Below, piece by piece: positions 1 through 7,704 of a stretch of DNA of 25,202 nt. Numbering within the stretch: the first letter of the stretch is position 1; each line of letters opens with the position of its first letter. Both the position numbers and the translations under genes were made by a program. The stretch covers positions 1 through 25,202 of the IMG/VR virus record IMGVR_UViG_3300050125_000043. One strand, 5' to 3'. The notes under the pieces were generated by a model. It was not told the DNA's origin, ran no database searches, and saw only the letters and a list, made by a program, of their open reading frames with translations. Source of the stretch: a virus.

Positions 1-2
1 GC

Positions 3-992
3 GCCAGGGTACAGAGTAACCAAGCCCTGACTATCAGCTTTGCGAAAGATCCCGAATTTAACCTGGTGTTTGTCCGGGTAAATAATAGCTATCTCGAATG
101 TTGGGCGCGGGAATTTAAGACTAATGGTCAGGTTAAACTTATTTGTAACTCTAAAGCTATAACCTTCTATAGCGAGATTGTCAGTTACCTACGCTTAATC
201 AGTAACCTTAAATCTATCTGCTTTGTAAAATCTGATATTCGGATAACTGATAGCCTGAAACGGGAATTGAACCAGGGTTTACACATTACTAAAAACCCCA
301 TAAAGCTAATTAGTAATAATCCCCGGGATTTATGCATCGCCTATATCAATTTAACCCAGTATAAACCCGGGAAATACGACACCTGGCAGGATTTTATGAA
401 CCAGTTTCACCTACATATGCACCAAGAGCTATTTATGGCCTGGATTTATGGCTTATTCGTTGACTCCGACTTTAACCGGCAAATATTGTGGGTATCGGGT
501 GTAGGATTTAGTGGGAAGTCGACCGTCATGAGTACCATAGCCAAGATACTCTCTGCCTACAATGAGGATTTGGTTAAAACCATCACCGGCCAAGTCTTTT
601 TTGATAAATTTAGCCTGGAGGGTTTCGATACCTGCCGATTAGCCATTTTTGCCGATGCTGACGAGTATGATTTCTTTGCCCGGCGTGACGTTCTCACCAT
701 GACGGGTGGTGATTTTGTCACTATTAATCGTAAGAATAAACCTCAACAATCTAAATACCTGAAAAATAAAATAGCCGTGTACTCCAATTACCCACCTACA
801 ATTGACCGAAAGGCCATACACCAAACTACCCGCCTACTGCATGTGTGGATTGATAAGGAGAAGGTGGATAAGGCTTTTAATAAGGGTAAGCAGCAAATAG
901 CTTTTGAGCTGGAGGCACAATTCCCGGCGTTCATGGCACAAGCCGGTGAGTTCTATCATAAACATTTGGATAAAGACGGAATGCTGAAGTAA
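3..992 (+). CDS. SF3 (D5/P4-primase type) replicative helicase, C-terminal part
   Basis: The frame is open from base 3 with no stop, so this is the 3' part of a gene that begins left of the window; the GTG at 66 is probably an internal valine rather than the start. A Walker A motif (GVGFSGKST, about bases 498-524) is followed by an acidic Walker B segment (LAIFADADE, 639-665), an asparagine sensor in AVYSNYPP near 786, and a candidate arginine finger in QTTRLL near 831. This order and spacing match superfamily 3 helicases of the D5/P4 primase family, which unwind phage or plasmid origins as hexamers and often carry an N-terminal primase domain; any such domain would lie outside the window. 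The stop overlaps the next start (TAATG), suggesting translational coupling. Family assignment is fairly sure; the exact replication role is inferred. Confidence 0.82.
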   Translation, partial: ARVQSNQALTISFAKDPEFNLVFVRVNNSYLECWAREFKTNGQVKLICNSKAITFYSEIVSYLRLISNLKSICFVKSDIRITDSLKRELNQGLHITKNPIKLISNNPRDLCIAYINLTQYKPGKYDTWQDFMNQFHLHMHQELFMAWIYGLFVDSDFNRQILWVSGVGFSGKSTVMSTIAKILSAYNEDLVKTITGQVFFDKFSLEGFDTCRLAIFADADEYDFFARRDVLTMTGGDFVTINRKNKPQQSKYLKNKIAVYSNYPPTIDRKAIHQTTRLLHVWIDKEKVDKAFNKGKQQIAFELEAQFPAFMAQAGEFYHKHLDKDGMLK

Positions 993-1564
993 TGACTAAT
1001 ATAGTACCTATAGACAAACGTCAATATAAGCAATCCTTATACACCGATATGATAGCCCTATTCTATAAGCATAAGCGCAATCTATCTGACACCGAGCTAC
1101 TCGAGTTTGTCATCCGCTATACATTCACTCTACTTAAGTTAGATACCACCATCAAGACTGAGTACAACGAAGCCTATTGTGATCTATTCCTTAAATACGC
1201 TAAAGAGAATGTTAACCCGGAGGGATTCTGGGGTGAATACCTGATAGATGCCGGATGTAAAAAACAATGGATGCTGGAATCGCATAAGTTTAAGCAGACC
1301 ATGAGTATTATCCCGAACTTAACCGCTAACCTTATCAACAAGGGTTTTAAATCGATTACCGATATAGCCGGGGATTCAGGGGATATGAAAATACTTAGTC
1401 AATTATTGTTAAAGGTAATGGATGTGCAGTATCGCGGGGATAAGGACTCAGGTGTAATTAAAGAACGCGGGCGTGAACTTGCCGGGGCTAAAGAGCGTAG
1501 CCCTACAGAAATAGACGAAGCCGCCGCACAAGAAGCCGAAGAATATTTAAAACGTCAGGAGTAA
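992..1564 (+). CDS. hypothetical protein downstream of helicase (possible small terminase or replication accessory)
   Basis: This 190-residue product starts on the ATG overlapping the helicase stop. I do not recognise it. It is mostly predicted helix: a hydrophobic/aromatic N-terminal half, a central helix pair (about residues 105-145, including DIAGDSGDMKILSQLLLKV), and a charged, alanine/glutamate-rich C-terminal tail (about residues 150-190). Small terminase subunits often have this type of helical core followed by a charged tail, and none is otherwise obvious upstream of the large terminase, so that is one option. A helicase partner or loader is equally possible because the gene is coupled to the helicase. 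Function is not established by the sequence. Confidence 0.7.
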   Translation: MTNIVPIDKRQYKQSLYTDMIALFYKHKRNLSDTELLEFVIRYTFTLLKLDTTIKTEYNEAYCDLFLKYAKENVNPEGFWGEYLIDAGCKKQWMLESHKFKQTMSIIPNLTANLINKGFKSITDIAGDSGDMKILSQLLLKVMDVQYRGDKDSGVIKERGRELAGAKERSPTEIDEAAAQEAEEYLKRQE

Positions 1565-1565
1565 T

Positions 1566-1907
1566 ATGGAAATACGTACCCTGTACCCCTACTACTATGA
1601 TCTATCTAATAGGAAATATTGGGTAATTACCCTGACTAAAATCATCGCCAGCGCCCAGTGTGCTAATCGTATCCGGCCATTAAAAGCCCGAATCATTCTC
1701 ACCTATTCCAAAAAAGCTACCAAGAATAACCATGTTTACCAAAGACACTACTGGACAGACGAGGAATTAATCGGAATTTATAAAGAAGTCCTGCAACGCA
1801 TATTCCTGTGTAGTACCCAGATAGTTAAATGGGATGTCCGCGAAGGCTATCCACAATATATACCTCAAGTGCATTTACGGGTAATCGAACTGCGGAAATC
1901 TGAATAA
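1566..1907 (+). CDS. hypothetical protein
   Basis: A 113-residue basic protein rich in Tyr, Arg and Lys, with a good ribosome-binding site (AGGAG, inside the end of the previous gene) before the ATG. It begins one base after the previous stop, so it is the last gene of the upstream (replication-side) operon. No motif is recognised. The net positive charge and the RPLKARIILTYSKK stretch (about residues 37-50) would allow nucleic-acid binding, but this is only a suggestion. The parS-like palindrome follows two bases after its stop codon. Confidence 0.65.
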   Translation: MEIRTLYPYYYDLSNRKYWVITLTKIIASAQCANRIRPLKARIILTYSKKATKNNHVYQRHYWTDEELIGIYKEVLQRIFLCSTQIVKWDVREGYPQYIPQVHLRVIELRKSE

Positions 1908-1909
1908 AT

Positions 1910-1925
1910 TGTTTCACGTGAAACA
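1910..1925. promoter_or_regulatory. parS-like palindrome, copy 1
   Basis: The 16-bp perfect palindrome TGTTTCACGTGAAACA lies between the replication-side genes and the late module. It is identical to the consensus parS site bound by chromosomal ParB proteins. It sits 6 bp upstream of the first promoter-like element (1932). The sequence match is direct; binding by a ParB protein is inferred. As an RNA hairpin it would have only a 6-bp AT-rich stem and no U-tract, so a terminator is unlikely. Confidence 0.75.
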
Positions 1926-1931
1926 TTCCTA

Positions 1932-1965
1932 ACTTAAAACTTCAACTAAATTCAAGTGCTAATAT
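1932..1965 (+). promoter_or_regulatory. late promoter-like element P1
   Basis: The element ACTTAAAACTTC (1932-1943; one mismatch to the other four copies) is followed after 16 bp by TAATAT (1960-1965), a good -10-like hexamer. The same arrangement occurs at 6447, 9107, 20281 and 24148. It would drive the late genes from 2016 onward. The upstream element is not the usual TTGACA, so a phage activator or alternative sigma factor may recognise it. Confidence 0.65.
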
Positions 1966-2015
1966 CAAGAAAATATCAGGGATGTTAAATGCCGACCAGG
2001 AACAGGAGTAAAACG

Positions 2016-2333
2016 ATGTATGCGCTTTTTAAAAACAATAAGTTTGTAAAAATATGCCCGGCTATGCTGCTTGACGAATACATCAACGACAAAAATTATA
2101 TGCACTATCGCTTAAGGCCGGAACAGTCCAGTCATGGGGTAAATCACGATGACTACTATTATGACCTGAATATCGAGGGTAAATTAATTGTAATGCCAAA
2201 AAGCTCATATTGGGAAAAGATATACCGGGATACCCTGGATGCTGAGAAGCGCCACTATGATGCATTGGTTAAGCAGTTAGTAGGCATGACATTTACACAA
2301 CGGCTCATTGCATTATTTAGGGGTTACAGATAA
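2016..2333 (+). CDS. hypothetical protein, first gene of late operon
   Basis: This 105-residue protein (starting MYALFKNNKF) is given the ATG at 2016 rather than the in-frame ATG at 1989, because an AGGAG ribosome-binding site (2004-2008) lies 7 bases before it and nothing comparable precedes 1989. It is rich in Tyr, Lys and Arg. The N-terminal phrase resembles short phage proteins that read 'YALF/KNGK', but I assign no function. Its stop overlaps the next start (TAATG). It is the first gene after promoter-like element P1, two genes before the large terminase, a place where small terminase subunits or small head proteins are common. Confidence 0.7.
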   Translation: MYALFKNNKFVKICPAMLLDEYINDKNYMHYRLRPEQSSHGVNHDDYYYDLNIEGKLIVMPKSSYWEKIYRDTLDAEKRHYDALVKQLVGMTFTQRLIALFRGYR

Positions 2334-2581
2334 TGGATTTACAAGCGACATTGGCGGCCTTAACTACAGCAAGCGTACAAAATGGGGTTATCGCACAGCT
2401 TACGAGGCAAGCCTATATCAATCCTTTTGTTAACGAGATAAATTACTCTCAATTTTTACCCATAGTATATTTTAATATCATAGAACAGACCATCTCAATC
2501 TCGAATACCACAACTATTAATTTTACCCCATCGGACATTTTTAGTGCTACCGACTGGATTTTATTAAATGCCACTCTCTAA
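2333..2581 (+). CDS. hypothetical small protein upstream of terminase
   Basis: An 82-residue protein coupled to the previous gene through a TAATG overlap. It is rich in Ile, Thr, Asn and Ala, with almost no charged residues, and has a moderately hydrophobic stretch (about residues 40-55) that is too polar to call a membrane helix. No motif is recognised. It ends only four bases before the large-terminase start, and the terminase lacks a clear ribosome-binding site, so translation of this gene may deliver ribosomes to the terminase. Confidence 0.6.
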   Translation: MDLQATLAALTTASVQNGVIAQLTRQAYINPFVNEINYSQFLPIVYFNIIEQTISISNTTTINFTPSDIFSATDWILLNATL

Positions 2582-2585
2582 ATAA

Positions 2586-4244
2586 ATGGAATACAAGGCT
2601 AGGTTAACCGAGATACTCGAAAAACGTAGGTCAGGCGTATTAAACCTACAAGATAGTGAGGACTTTGCCAAGATAACCCGCTATATAAAAACTAAGGATT
2701 ATCCAAGTTATTGTAAGGCAATCCGGCCAACGTATAAATGGGCGTGGTTTCAGGAATATACACAACAAAGATTAAATAATGCCTTTGAAAAAAAGAATGG
2801 CCGAGTAATAGGATTACAACATCAGCAAAGTGCAAAAAGCGAGTTGTACGCTAGATGCGCAGTAAGTTACTGTTTTGGCAAGTTTCCAGAATGGAAAATA
2901 CTCTATTTAACCTACTCCGATACGCGGGCTAAAGTAGTGGCCGGAGATATTTTAGGACTGATAACTACATCGGAATATAGCGACATATTCCCTGAAGTAC
3001 AGTTAAAGGATGATGTTAGAGATGAGGTTCGTACCGCTAAAATGCGCAGACAAAAACTCACAATCAGCAACTTTACCAACATGGCTAGTAAGCGTGGCGA
3101 ATTTTATGCTACAGGTATTGAAGGCTCTTATAATGGTTTTGATGCCAATTTGATAATCCTGGATGATTTCTTTTCAGGATATGAGGAAGCTAATAGCCCT
3201 ACTATCCGCGATAAGCGTTGGCAAGCTTTTGTGAATAATATTATTACCCGGCAGCAAAAAGATACGGTAATCCTAGTAATGAGTACAAATTGGCACGCGG
3301 ATGACATTATCGGGCGATTAAAGGATTATATCAAAAACAAACCTGCTAATACCCCGGATTGGGAAGTAATACAGTTCGATGCCCTCAAGGATGAGCGTGA
3401 TTACCCATATGACCCCAGGCTACCAGGTGAATACCTCTGGCCGGAGCAGCGTATGGATGTGTACTTAGAGAAACAGGCATTAGACCCTATTGGTTGGATG
3501 ACTACCTATCAAAATATACCGCCTACAACCTCCGGGGTAATCTTTGATGCTTCATGTTTTCGTTGGTATGACGAGCCGGTTAATCCTAAAGGTATGCAGA
3601 TCGTAATTAGTATTGATCCGAATTACAAAAAAGATTCCAAGCAAGGTGATGAGGCTGCAATTGTGGTACTCGGCTTTCAGGCCAATAAAGTCTATTTACT
3701 TGATTTCTCAGCAGTTAACAAGGTAGATATATTGGATAACTGCCAGCGCATTAAACAATACATTATTAAATACCCTAACTACTATGCTGTCCTTGTGGAA
3801 GTCAAAGGCCAGGGTGAGGACATCGTTACGTTGCTCAACGATGAGGGTATTGGCAAAGTTAATAGCTATGACCCTAAGAACATCGGTAAATTATACCGGG
3901 CGCAAGTAATGATTCCTTACTGCCGAGCCGGACAATTCCTATTACCCAGTCCTGAATTAAAAGACAGCATGGGCTTTCCAGTCTGCCCGAATATACAAAA
4001 ATACGTCAATGAATTTATGCGCTTTACCGGTTTTGAGGGCGGCATTGATAACTGCGTTGATGCTACCAGTCAGGCATTTATCGAATACGGCTACCTTCTT
4101 GAACCAATAAAGATAAGTATGGGTTCTTATCATATTAAGAATGAAATGGGTATCGGACGTGGCCTCACCCAACTTAGCAATCCTATGAAAAGGTTAATGG
4201 ACAATGGCAATAAGAAAAAACCAGCGTGGGCTAACCGCCGATAG
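2586..4244 (+). CDS. terL: terminase large subunit (packaging ATPase/nuclease)
   Basis: The 552-residue protein has the two-domain build of large terminases, which cut concatemeric DNA and pump it through the portal into the prohead. In the ATPase domain a Walker A-like loop (QHQQSAKSE, residues 78-86) has Ala where Gly is usual, a variation known in other terminases; Walker B is LIILDDF (189-195) and the coupling motif is STNWHADD (233-240). The RNase H-like nuclease domain begins near 338 with ISIDPN (Asp344), then VLVEVKGQG (Glu405) and an aspartate pair in IDNCVDATSQAF (Asp488/Asp492), as expected for the metal-binding acidic residues. The 3' end overlaps the portal start by 41 bases. Length and order match the family well. 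Confidence 0.95.
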   Translation: MEYKARLTEILEKRRSGVLNLQDSEDFAKITRYIKTKDYPSYCKAIRPTYKWAWFQEYTQQRLNNAFEKKNGRVIGLQHQQSAKSELYARCAVSYCFGKFPEWKILYLTYSDTRAKVVAGDILGLITTSEYSDIFPEVQLKDDVRDEVRTAKMRRQKLTISNFTNMASKRGEFYATGIEGSYNGFDANLIILDDFFSGYEEANSPTIRDKRWQAFVNNIITRQQKDTVILVMSTNWHADDIIGRLKDYIKNKPANTPDWEVIQFDALKDERDYPYDPRLPGEYLWPEQRMDVYLEKQALDPIGWMTTYQNIPPTTSGVIFDASCFRWYDEPVNPKGMQIVISIDPNYKKDSKQGDEAAIVVLGFQANKVYLLDFSAVNKVDILDNCQRIKQYIIKYPNYYAVLVEVKGQGEDIVTLLNDEGIGKVNSYDPKNIGKLYRAQVMIPYCRAGQFLLPSPELKDSMGFPVCPNIQKYVNEFMRFTGFEGGIDNCVDATSQAFIEYGYLLEPIKISMGSYHIKNEMGIGRGLTQLSNPMKRLMDNGNKKKPAWANRR

Positions 4245-5895
4245 GCGTGTTACCTCGGATGAGCCTTATATAGATAAAGACAATAAAATTGTCATACCTG
4301 TAAAGAAGGGTACACCCTTTACGCAACAAGTAAAAAACTTGCTCATGGGTAAATATTCTAATGACCTAAATGTAAGCAACAAAGAGGTGTTTTCGACATT
4401 TCTTGATGTAAATGCCCTGATTGATGCAGAAGAAGGTACACGTATCCCCTTTGTATCTACTCTCTATGGCAATTTCTTAATCAATCCAAGCTCGGTAAGC
4501 ATCGGCACATTCCAAAAGATGTTGCAGATTGATGATGTTGTACGTAGATGTTATGAATTAGATGTAGCGACTATTGTTGATGGAATAGGTGAATATTATC
4601 ATGACGTACCAGAAATACAAGAATTTATTAGACGCTCTTTTAAGATATTACGTGGTGGCAAAGACGAGCTAGTCAGGAAAGCCTTATCCGCAATGTGGGC
4701 AGGATTCTGGTGCGGCCTTATGATGACTAAAAAAGATAACGATGGCTATACGGTAATTGAGGATGTCATGCACATGCCACAGCTATCAATACAGTTTACG
4801 GCCACACCGCAGGGTGATGTTGACGATATATACCAGTATGTATATAACTACCCATACGCAGGTACGCAAAACGCCTTAAGCATTATGTATAGCTCTATTA
4901 ATAATTATGACTATTCAGTAGGCGGTGGTGCAACAGGTCAGGGATTTGGTAACAATTTTGGTATAGATAGCCAGGCATCCCTGGGTGACATGGACTATCC
5001 GTTCCGTACCAATTTCATAAATACCTTTGGCCTGGTTAAGTTAGATAAAAAGCGCATAATGCACTTTATATACGATAAGCACAACGGCAAAATTAATCCC
5101 TATGGTTATTCACTATTCCGGGATTTCTACCAAATATGGATACGTAAAACCCTCACTGTCAGACTCCAGACATCAGCTATGCAACGTTGCGCCAATCCAG
5201 TATTAATCGGTTATGCCGATGCCAAAAAGGTAATTGATACACCAATGGGTATGATGCCAATAAATGCAGTGGACGCGCTTTATAATACCTTGCAGACCTA
5301 TACCGAGGAATCAGCGGTTATCTTGCCAGGATTAAAAGGACAAATGTTTGAGGTTGACGTTGTTGACTATGTAGCTAACTTTGATGTGTACGATAAAGCA
5401 CTAGCCTATCAAGACCGTGGTATTGAATCAGCATTGTTTGTGCCAGAGGGTATATTCAGCGGTGGCGGCAGCTATGCAGCAGCTACAGCCCAGAATAGCA
5501 TATATGCCCGGATGATGAACTCCATATCGAATGAGGTCGAGCATTGCATACTAACCCAATTTGTAGCATTTTTAATACATGAGAACTTTGATGAAAAGAC
5601 GTTGGACTTTGGCCGGTTTGAGAATAAGTTACAGAATCTTGATGATCAGATTAAACAAGTCAAGATATATGAAACACTTACCTCACAAGGGTATATGTCC
5701 CCAAAAGTACAATCTCAGGCCAATATCGTATTAAAGACCGTTGGCTTACCGGAACTGGATGATGCCGAGTTTAAAGAACTCCAGGCGGCCAATGAAGCCA
5801 AAGAACCTGAATCACCAAGTGACACTACAAAAAAAACTAATACTAAATCAGCCAGTGACCACTACACCAATCGTAGCAATGCAGAAATTAACTAA
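4204..5895 (+). CDS. portal protein (Mu gp29-like, DUF935 type)
   Basis: At 563 residues this is typical of phage portals, the dodecameric ring at the special vertex through which DNA enters and to which the neck attaches. The region from about residue 280 to 345 (HFIYDKHNGKINPYGYSLFRD, then a helix with paired Trp/Lys/Arg and CANPVLIGY) resembles the Mu gp29/DUF935 signature where a 'PYG.' turn precedes a helix and a 'G.P...G' strand. A later segment (about residues 365-385, ESAVILPGLKGQ) also fits. The final 35 residues are rich in Lys, Ser, Thr and Glu and probably disordered. The start lies inside the terminase gene with AAAAGG upstream. Directly after TerL and before the protease, its position supports the call. 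Confidence 0.88.
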   Translation: MAIRKNQRGLTADRRVTSDEPYIDKDNKIVIPVKKGTPFTQQVKNLLMGKYSNDLNVSNKEVFSTFLDVNALIDAEEGTRIPFVSTLYGNFLINPSSVSIGTFQKMLQIDDVVRRCYELDVATIVDGIGEYYHDVPEIQEFIRRSFKILRGGKDELVRKALSAMWAGFWCGLMMTKKDNDGYTVIEDVMHMPQLSIQFTATPQGDVDDIYQYVYNYPYAGTQNALSIMYSSINNYDYSVGGGATGQGFGNNFGIDSQASLGDMDYPFRTNFINTFGLVKLDKKRIMHFIYDKHNGKINPYGYSLFRDFYQIWIRKTLTVRLQTSAMQRCANPVLIGYADAKKVIDTPMGMMPINAVDALYNTLQTYTEESAVILPGLKGQMFEVDVVDYVANFDVYDKALAYQDRGIESALFVPEGIFSGGGSYAAATAQNSIYARMMNSISNEVEHCILTQFVAFLIHENFDEKTLDFGRFENKLQNLDDQIKQVKIYETLTSQGYMSPKVQSQANIVLKTVGLPELDDAEFKELQAANEAKEPESPSDTTKKTNTKSASDHYTNRSNAEIN

Positions 5896-5904
5896 GGAAT
5901 AGAA

Positions 5905-7236
5905 ATGCAAAAACCAATAATTTTACAAAACTGCGGATTCAGTGTAGGGGTAGCCAAAGACGATAACACCACAATGGATGTGAACGTCCAGGCATTGCAT
6001 ACCGGTATATTCGTTGATATGAATGGTACTGAGATTATCATTGATAAGGCCATGCTGGAAAATCTGGTTAAAACCTATAATGAGAGTGCGGCTGTAACCT
6101 ATGCGATTGATGCCGAAACCGACCCCTCAGTTAAAGATATAGCCCTGGAAGATTTCGACAATCGCAATGCGCCGAACCAGGTTAATCATAATGCAACCGA
6201 TGCTAATTTAACCGTGGGTCATGTTGTTGGCCTAATGGAACTTAAAGAGATAAATGGCAAGACATACCTATTTTGTAAAGTCCGGGTTAAGGGTGAGGAG
6301 AATGTTGCCAAAGTCCGGGATAAACGCTTCCGTAACGTGTCAATGCAATTTAATCCTGAAACATACGACTTTGTAGAAATATCCTGGGTAGTCAAAGGTG
6401 CAGCCTTTGAATCCCATACGATTCTTGGCAAAAGTGAAAACCCAATACTTAAAACTTTAGATGTTGATATTGATAATATTCTTACAAAGCAAAAGAATAT
6501 TGCTGTCATGAAACGTGAGTTAGATGCAACCAAGCATTTAATAGCATTGTCAGTAAATGGGCGAATAAACAGAGTTCAGTTAAACAAGGTGAAAGCTAGT
6601 TTATCCAAGTTTAATGACCCAAAAGCAGTAATAGAATTAATGGAAGAAGTTTTACCCGATACCGAGTTTAAACCGAAAGTCATTAATAACCAGATTCTCT
6701 TAAAAGAACTATTAAAGGGTAAAACAATTATGCCAGCAAATGTAAATGCTTCTCAATCAAAAAATCCAATTGATGCATTGAAAAATGCTCAAACGGTTGT
6801 CATGGGGGATATGGGTGATATTCAACATTCTAACATCGGCAAAGATGATGTACTGGCCTACTGTGACGCGGCTGATAAACATATGGAACTCATGGCAATG
6901 TCTGCGGATGGCTATGAAAAAGGCGATATGGAAATGGGGCGCAAGTATGGTGAAATGGCTAAAAAACTAGCTATGGACATGAAGGGTGGTAAGGCCAAAA
7001 TGTCTGACTATGACATTGACAAAGATTCCGCTAAGTCGGATGAAGTCAAGGAAATGGGTAAACGCATCAAGGCAGCCGAGGAAGAAGTCAAAAAAGAAGT
7101 CGAAGAAAAACTTGCCAAGTTTGAAGAAAAAATTACCGTAATGTTAGCTAATCATAATCAAGCAACTACCAGTGAAATGAAAGATGTCAAAGATGCCATC
7201 TTATTGCTCACTAAAGTTGCCACAGGGAGTAAATAG
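5905..7236 (+). CDS. prohead protease joined to a probable scaffold domain (Mu gpI-like)
   Basis: This 443-residue protein begins after a clear AAGGA site. Residues about 30-175 resemble prohead maturation proteases of the Mu I / U35 kind: a histidine in VNHNATD (His95) followed by TVGHVVGL, and a serine in NVSMQF (Ser146) followed by a VEISWVVKGAAF strand, the usual 'itEiSlv..PA' place. I take His95 and Ser146 as the catalytic candidates. Residues about 276-443 are Met-, Lys- and Glu-rich with a strongly charged coiled-coil-like helix near 390-415, typical of a scaffold that fills the prohead and is then digested. A promoter-like element lies inside the gene at 6447 and a ribosome-binding site precedes the internal Met276 (base 6730), so the scaffold may also be made on its own, as in lambda C/Nu3 and Mu I/Z. 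Confidence 0.82.
   Translation: MQKPIILQNCGFSVGVAKDDNTTMDVNVQALHTGIFVDMNGTEIIIDKAMLENLVKTYNESAAVTYAIDAETDPSVKDIALEDFDNRNAPNQVNHNATDANLTVGHVVGLMELKEINGKTYLFCKVRVKGEENVAKVRDKRFRNVSMQFNPETYDFVEISWVVKGAAFESHTILGKSENPILKTLDVDIDNILTKQKNIAVMKRELDATKHLIALSVNGRINRVQLNKVKASLSKFNDPKAVIELMEEVLPDTEFKPKVINNQILLKELLKGKTIMPANVNASQSKNPIDALKNAQTVVMGDMGDIQHSNIGKDDVLAYCDAADKHMELMAMSADGYEKGDMEMGRKYGEMAKKLAMDMKGGKAKMSDYDIDKDSAKSDEVKEMGKRIKAAEEEVKKEVEEKLAKFEEKITVMLANHNQATTSEMKDVKDAILLLTKVATGSK
6447..6479 (+). promoter_or_regulatory. internal late promoter-like element P2
   Basis: A perfect ACTTAAAACTTT (6447-6458) is followed after exactly 15 bp by TAATAT (6474-6479). It lies inside the protease coding sequence, right after the protease-like domain. 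A transcript from here would start near 6486 and cover the scaffold-like part, the decoration-like gene and the major capsid gene, giving extra mRNA for the most abundant head proteins. It is the only one of five copies inside a gene. Confidence 0.6.
6714..6732 (+). promoter_or_regulatory. candidate internal translation start for scaffold
   Basis: AAAGGG (6714-6719) lies 10 bases before an in-frame ATG at 6730 (Met276). Initiation here would give a 168-residue, charged, helix-rich protein made of just the scaffold-like C-terminal part. Another in-frame ATG at 6508 (Met202) is closer to promoter P2 but has a weaker ribosome-binding site. This is inference from sequence only. Confidence 0.4.
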
Positions 7237-7238
7237 AC

Positions 7239-7703
7239 ATGGCTTTCTTTCCAATTGTTAATCAAGACTTCGCAAGTCTGGCGTTCTCGCCTACTTGGGG
7301 CTATGGTGACGTTCCCGTTACCATGCAGTTTCAGTTAGATAATTTACCAATACCGTCCACACAAACATATGCTATCGGTACTCTGCTTGGACAAAGCGCA
7401 GCTACTCCGGGTAATCTGTGTATCTACGATTATACCCTGCAAGATACCCAACCGTTTAAAGCTGTATTCTTTGACGAAACAGCACCAGTGGAAGTTGCCG
7501 GGGTTCAGTTTGGCTTTATAAATTGCGCTATTAACGACAGGCCAAGTACGTTATGGCTCTATTCGATTATTAACGGTGCAAATAGCGGTACTGCCGATAT
7601 TGACAACTTAGTTACTTTGGGATGGGCAAGTATTGTCTATCAGTATGAAAATGGTAATGCAATCAAATTAGTCCAATTCAAGGGCATGGGAACAGGGGCA
7701 TAA
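7239..7703 (+). CDS. capsid decoration-like protein
   Basis: The 154-residue product follows a GGGAG ribosome-binding site and lies directly between the protease/scaffold and major capsid genes, the usual place of a head decoration or stabilisation protein. It is beta-rich, low in charge, and contains the pattern AIGTLLGQ (about residues 46-53) followed by Gly/Pro-rich strands and a small-domain end; trimeric decoration proteins of the lambda D type have a comparable 'aGtvlg' strand near the N-terminus. The identification rests mainly on position, size and composition rather than on a diagnostic motif. If P2 is active it would be made in the same amounts as the capsid protein. Confidence 0.6.
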   Translation: MAFFPIVNQDFASLAFSPTWGYGDVPVTMQFQLDNLPIPSTQTYAIGTLLGQSAATPGNLCIYDYTLQDTQPFKAVFFDETAPVEVAGVQFGFINCAINDRPSTLWLYSIINGANSGTADIDNLVTLGWASIVYQYENGNAIKLVQFKGMGTGA

Positions 7704-7704
7704 T

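Noticed and set aside
66-68. GTG at 66 as the helicase start
   Set aside because: The frame is open to the left edge (base 3) and no ribosome-binding site precedes 66; the gene very probably begins outside the window.
1982-2011. Nine-codon leader peptide ahead of the 2016 gene
   Set aside because: It has no ribosome-binding site, and the AGGAG inside it serves the start at 2016.
6219-6533. Minus-strand open frames such as this one and those at 14261-14773 and 7713-8048
   Set aside because: They lie opposite well-supported + strand genes, show no recognisable domains and have no promoters or ribosome-binding sites of note; treated as shadows.
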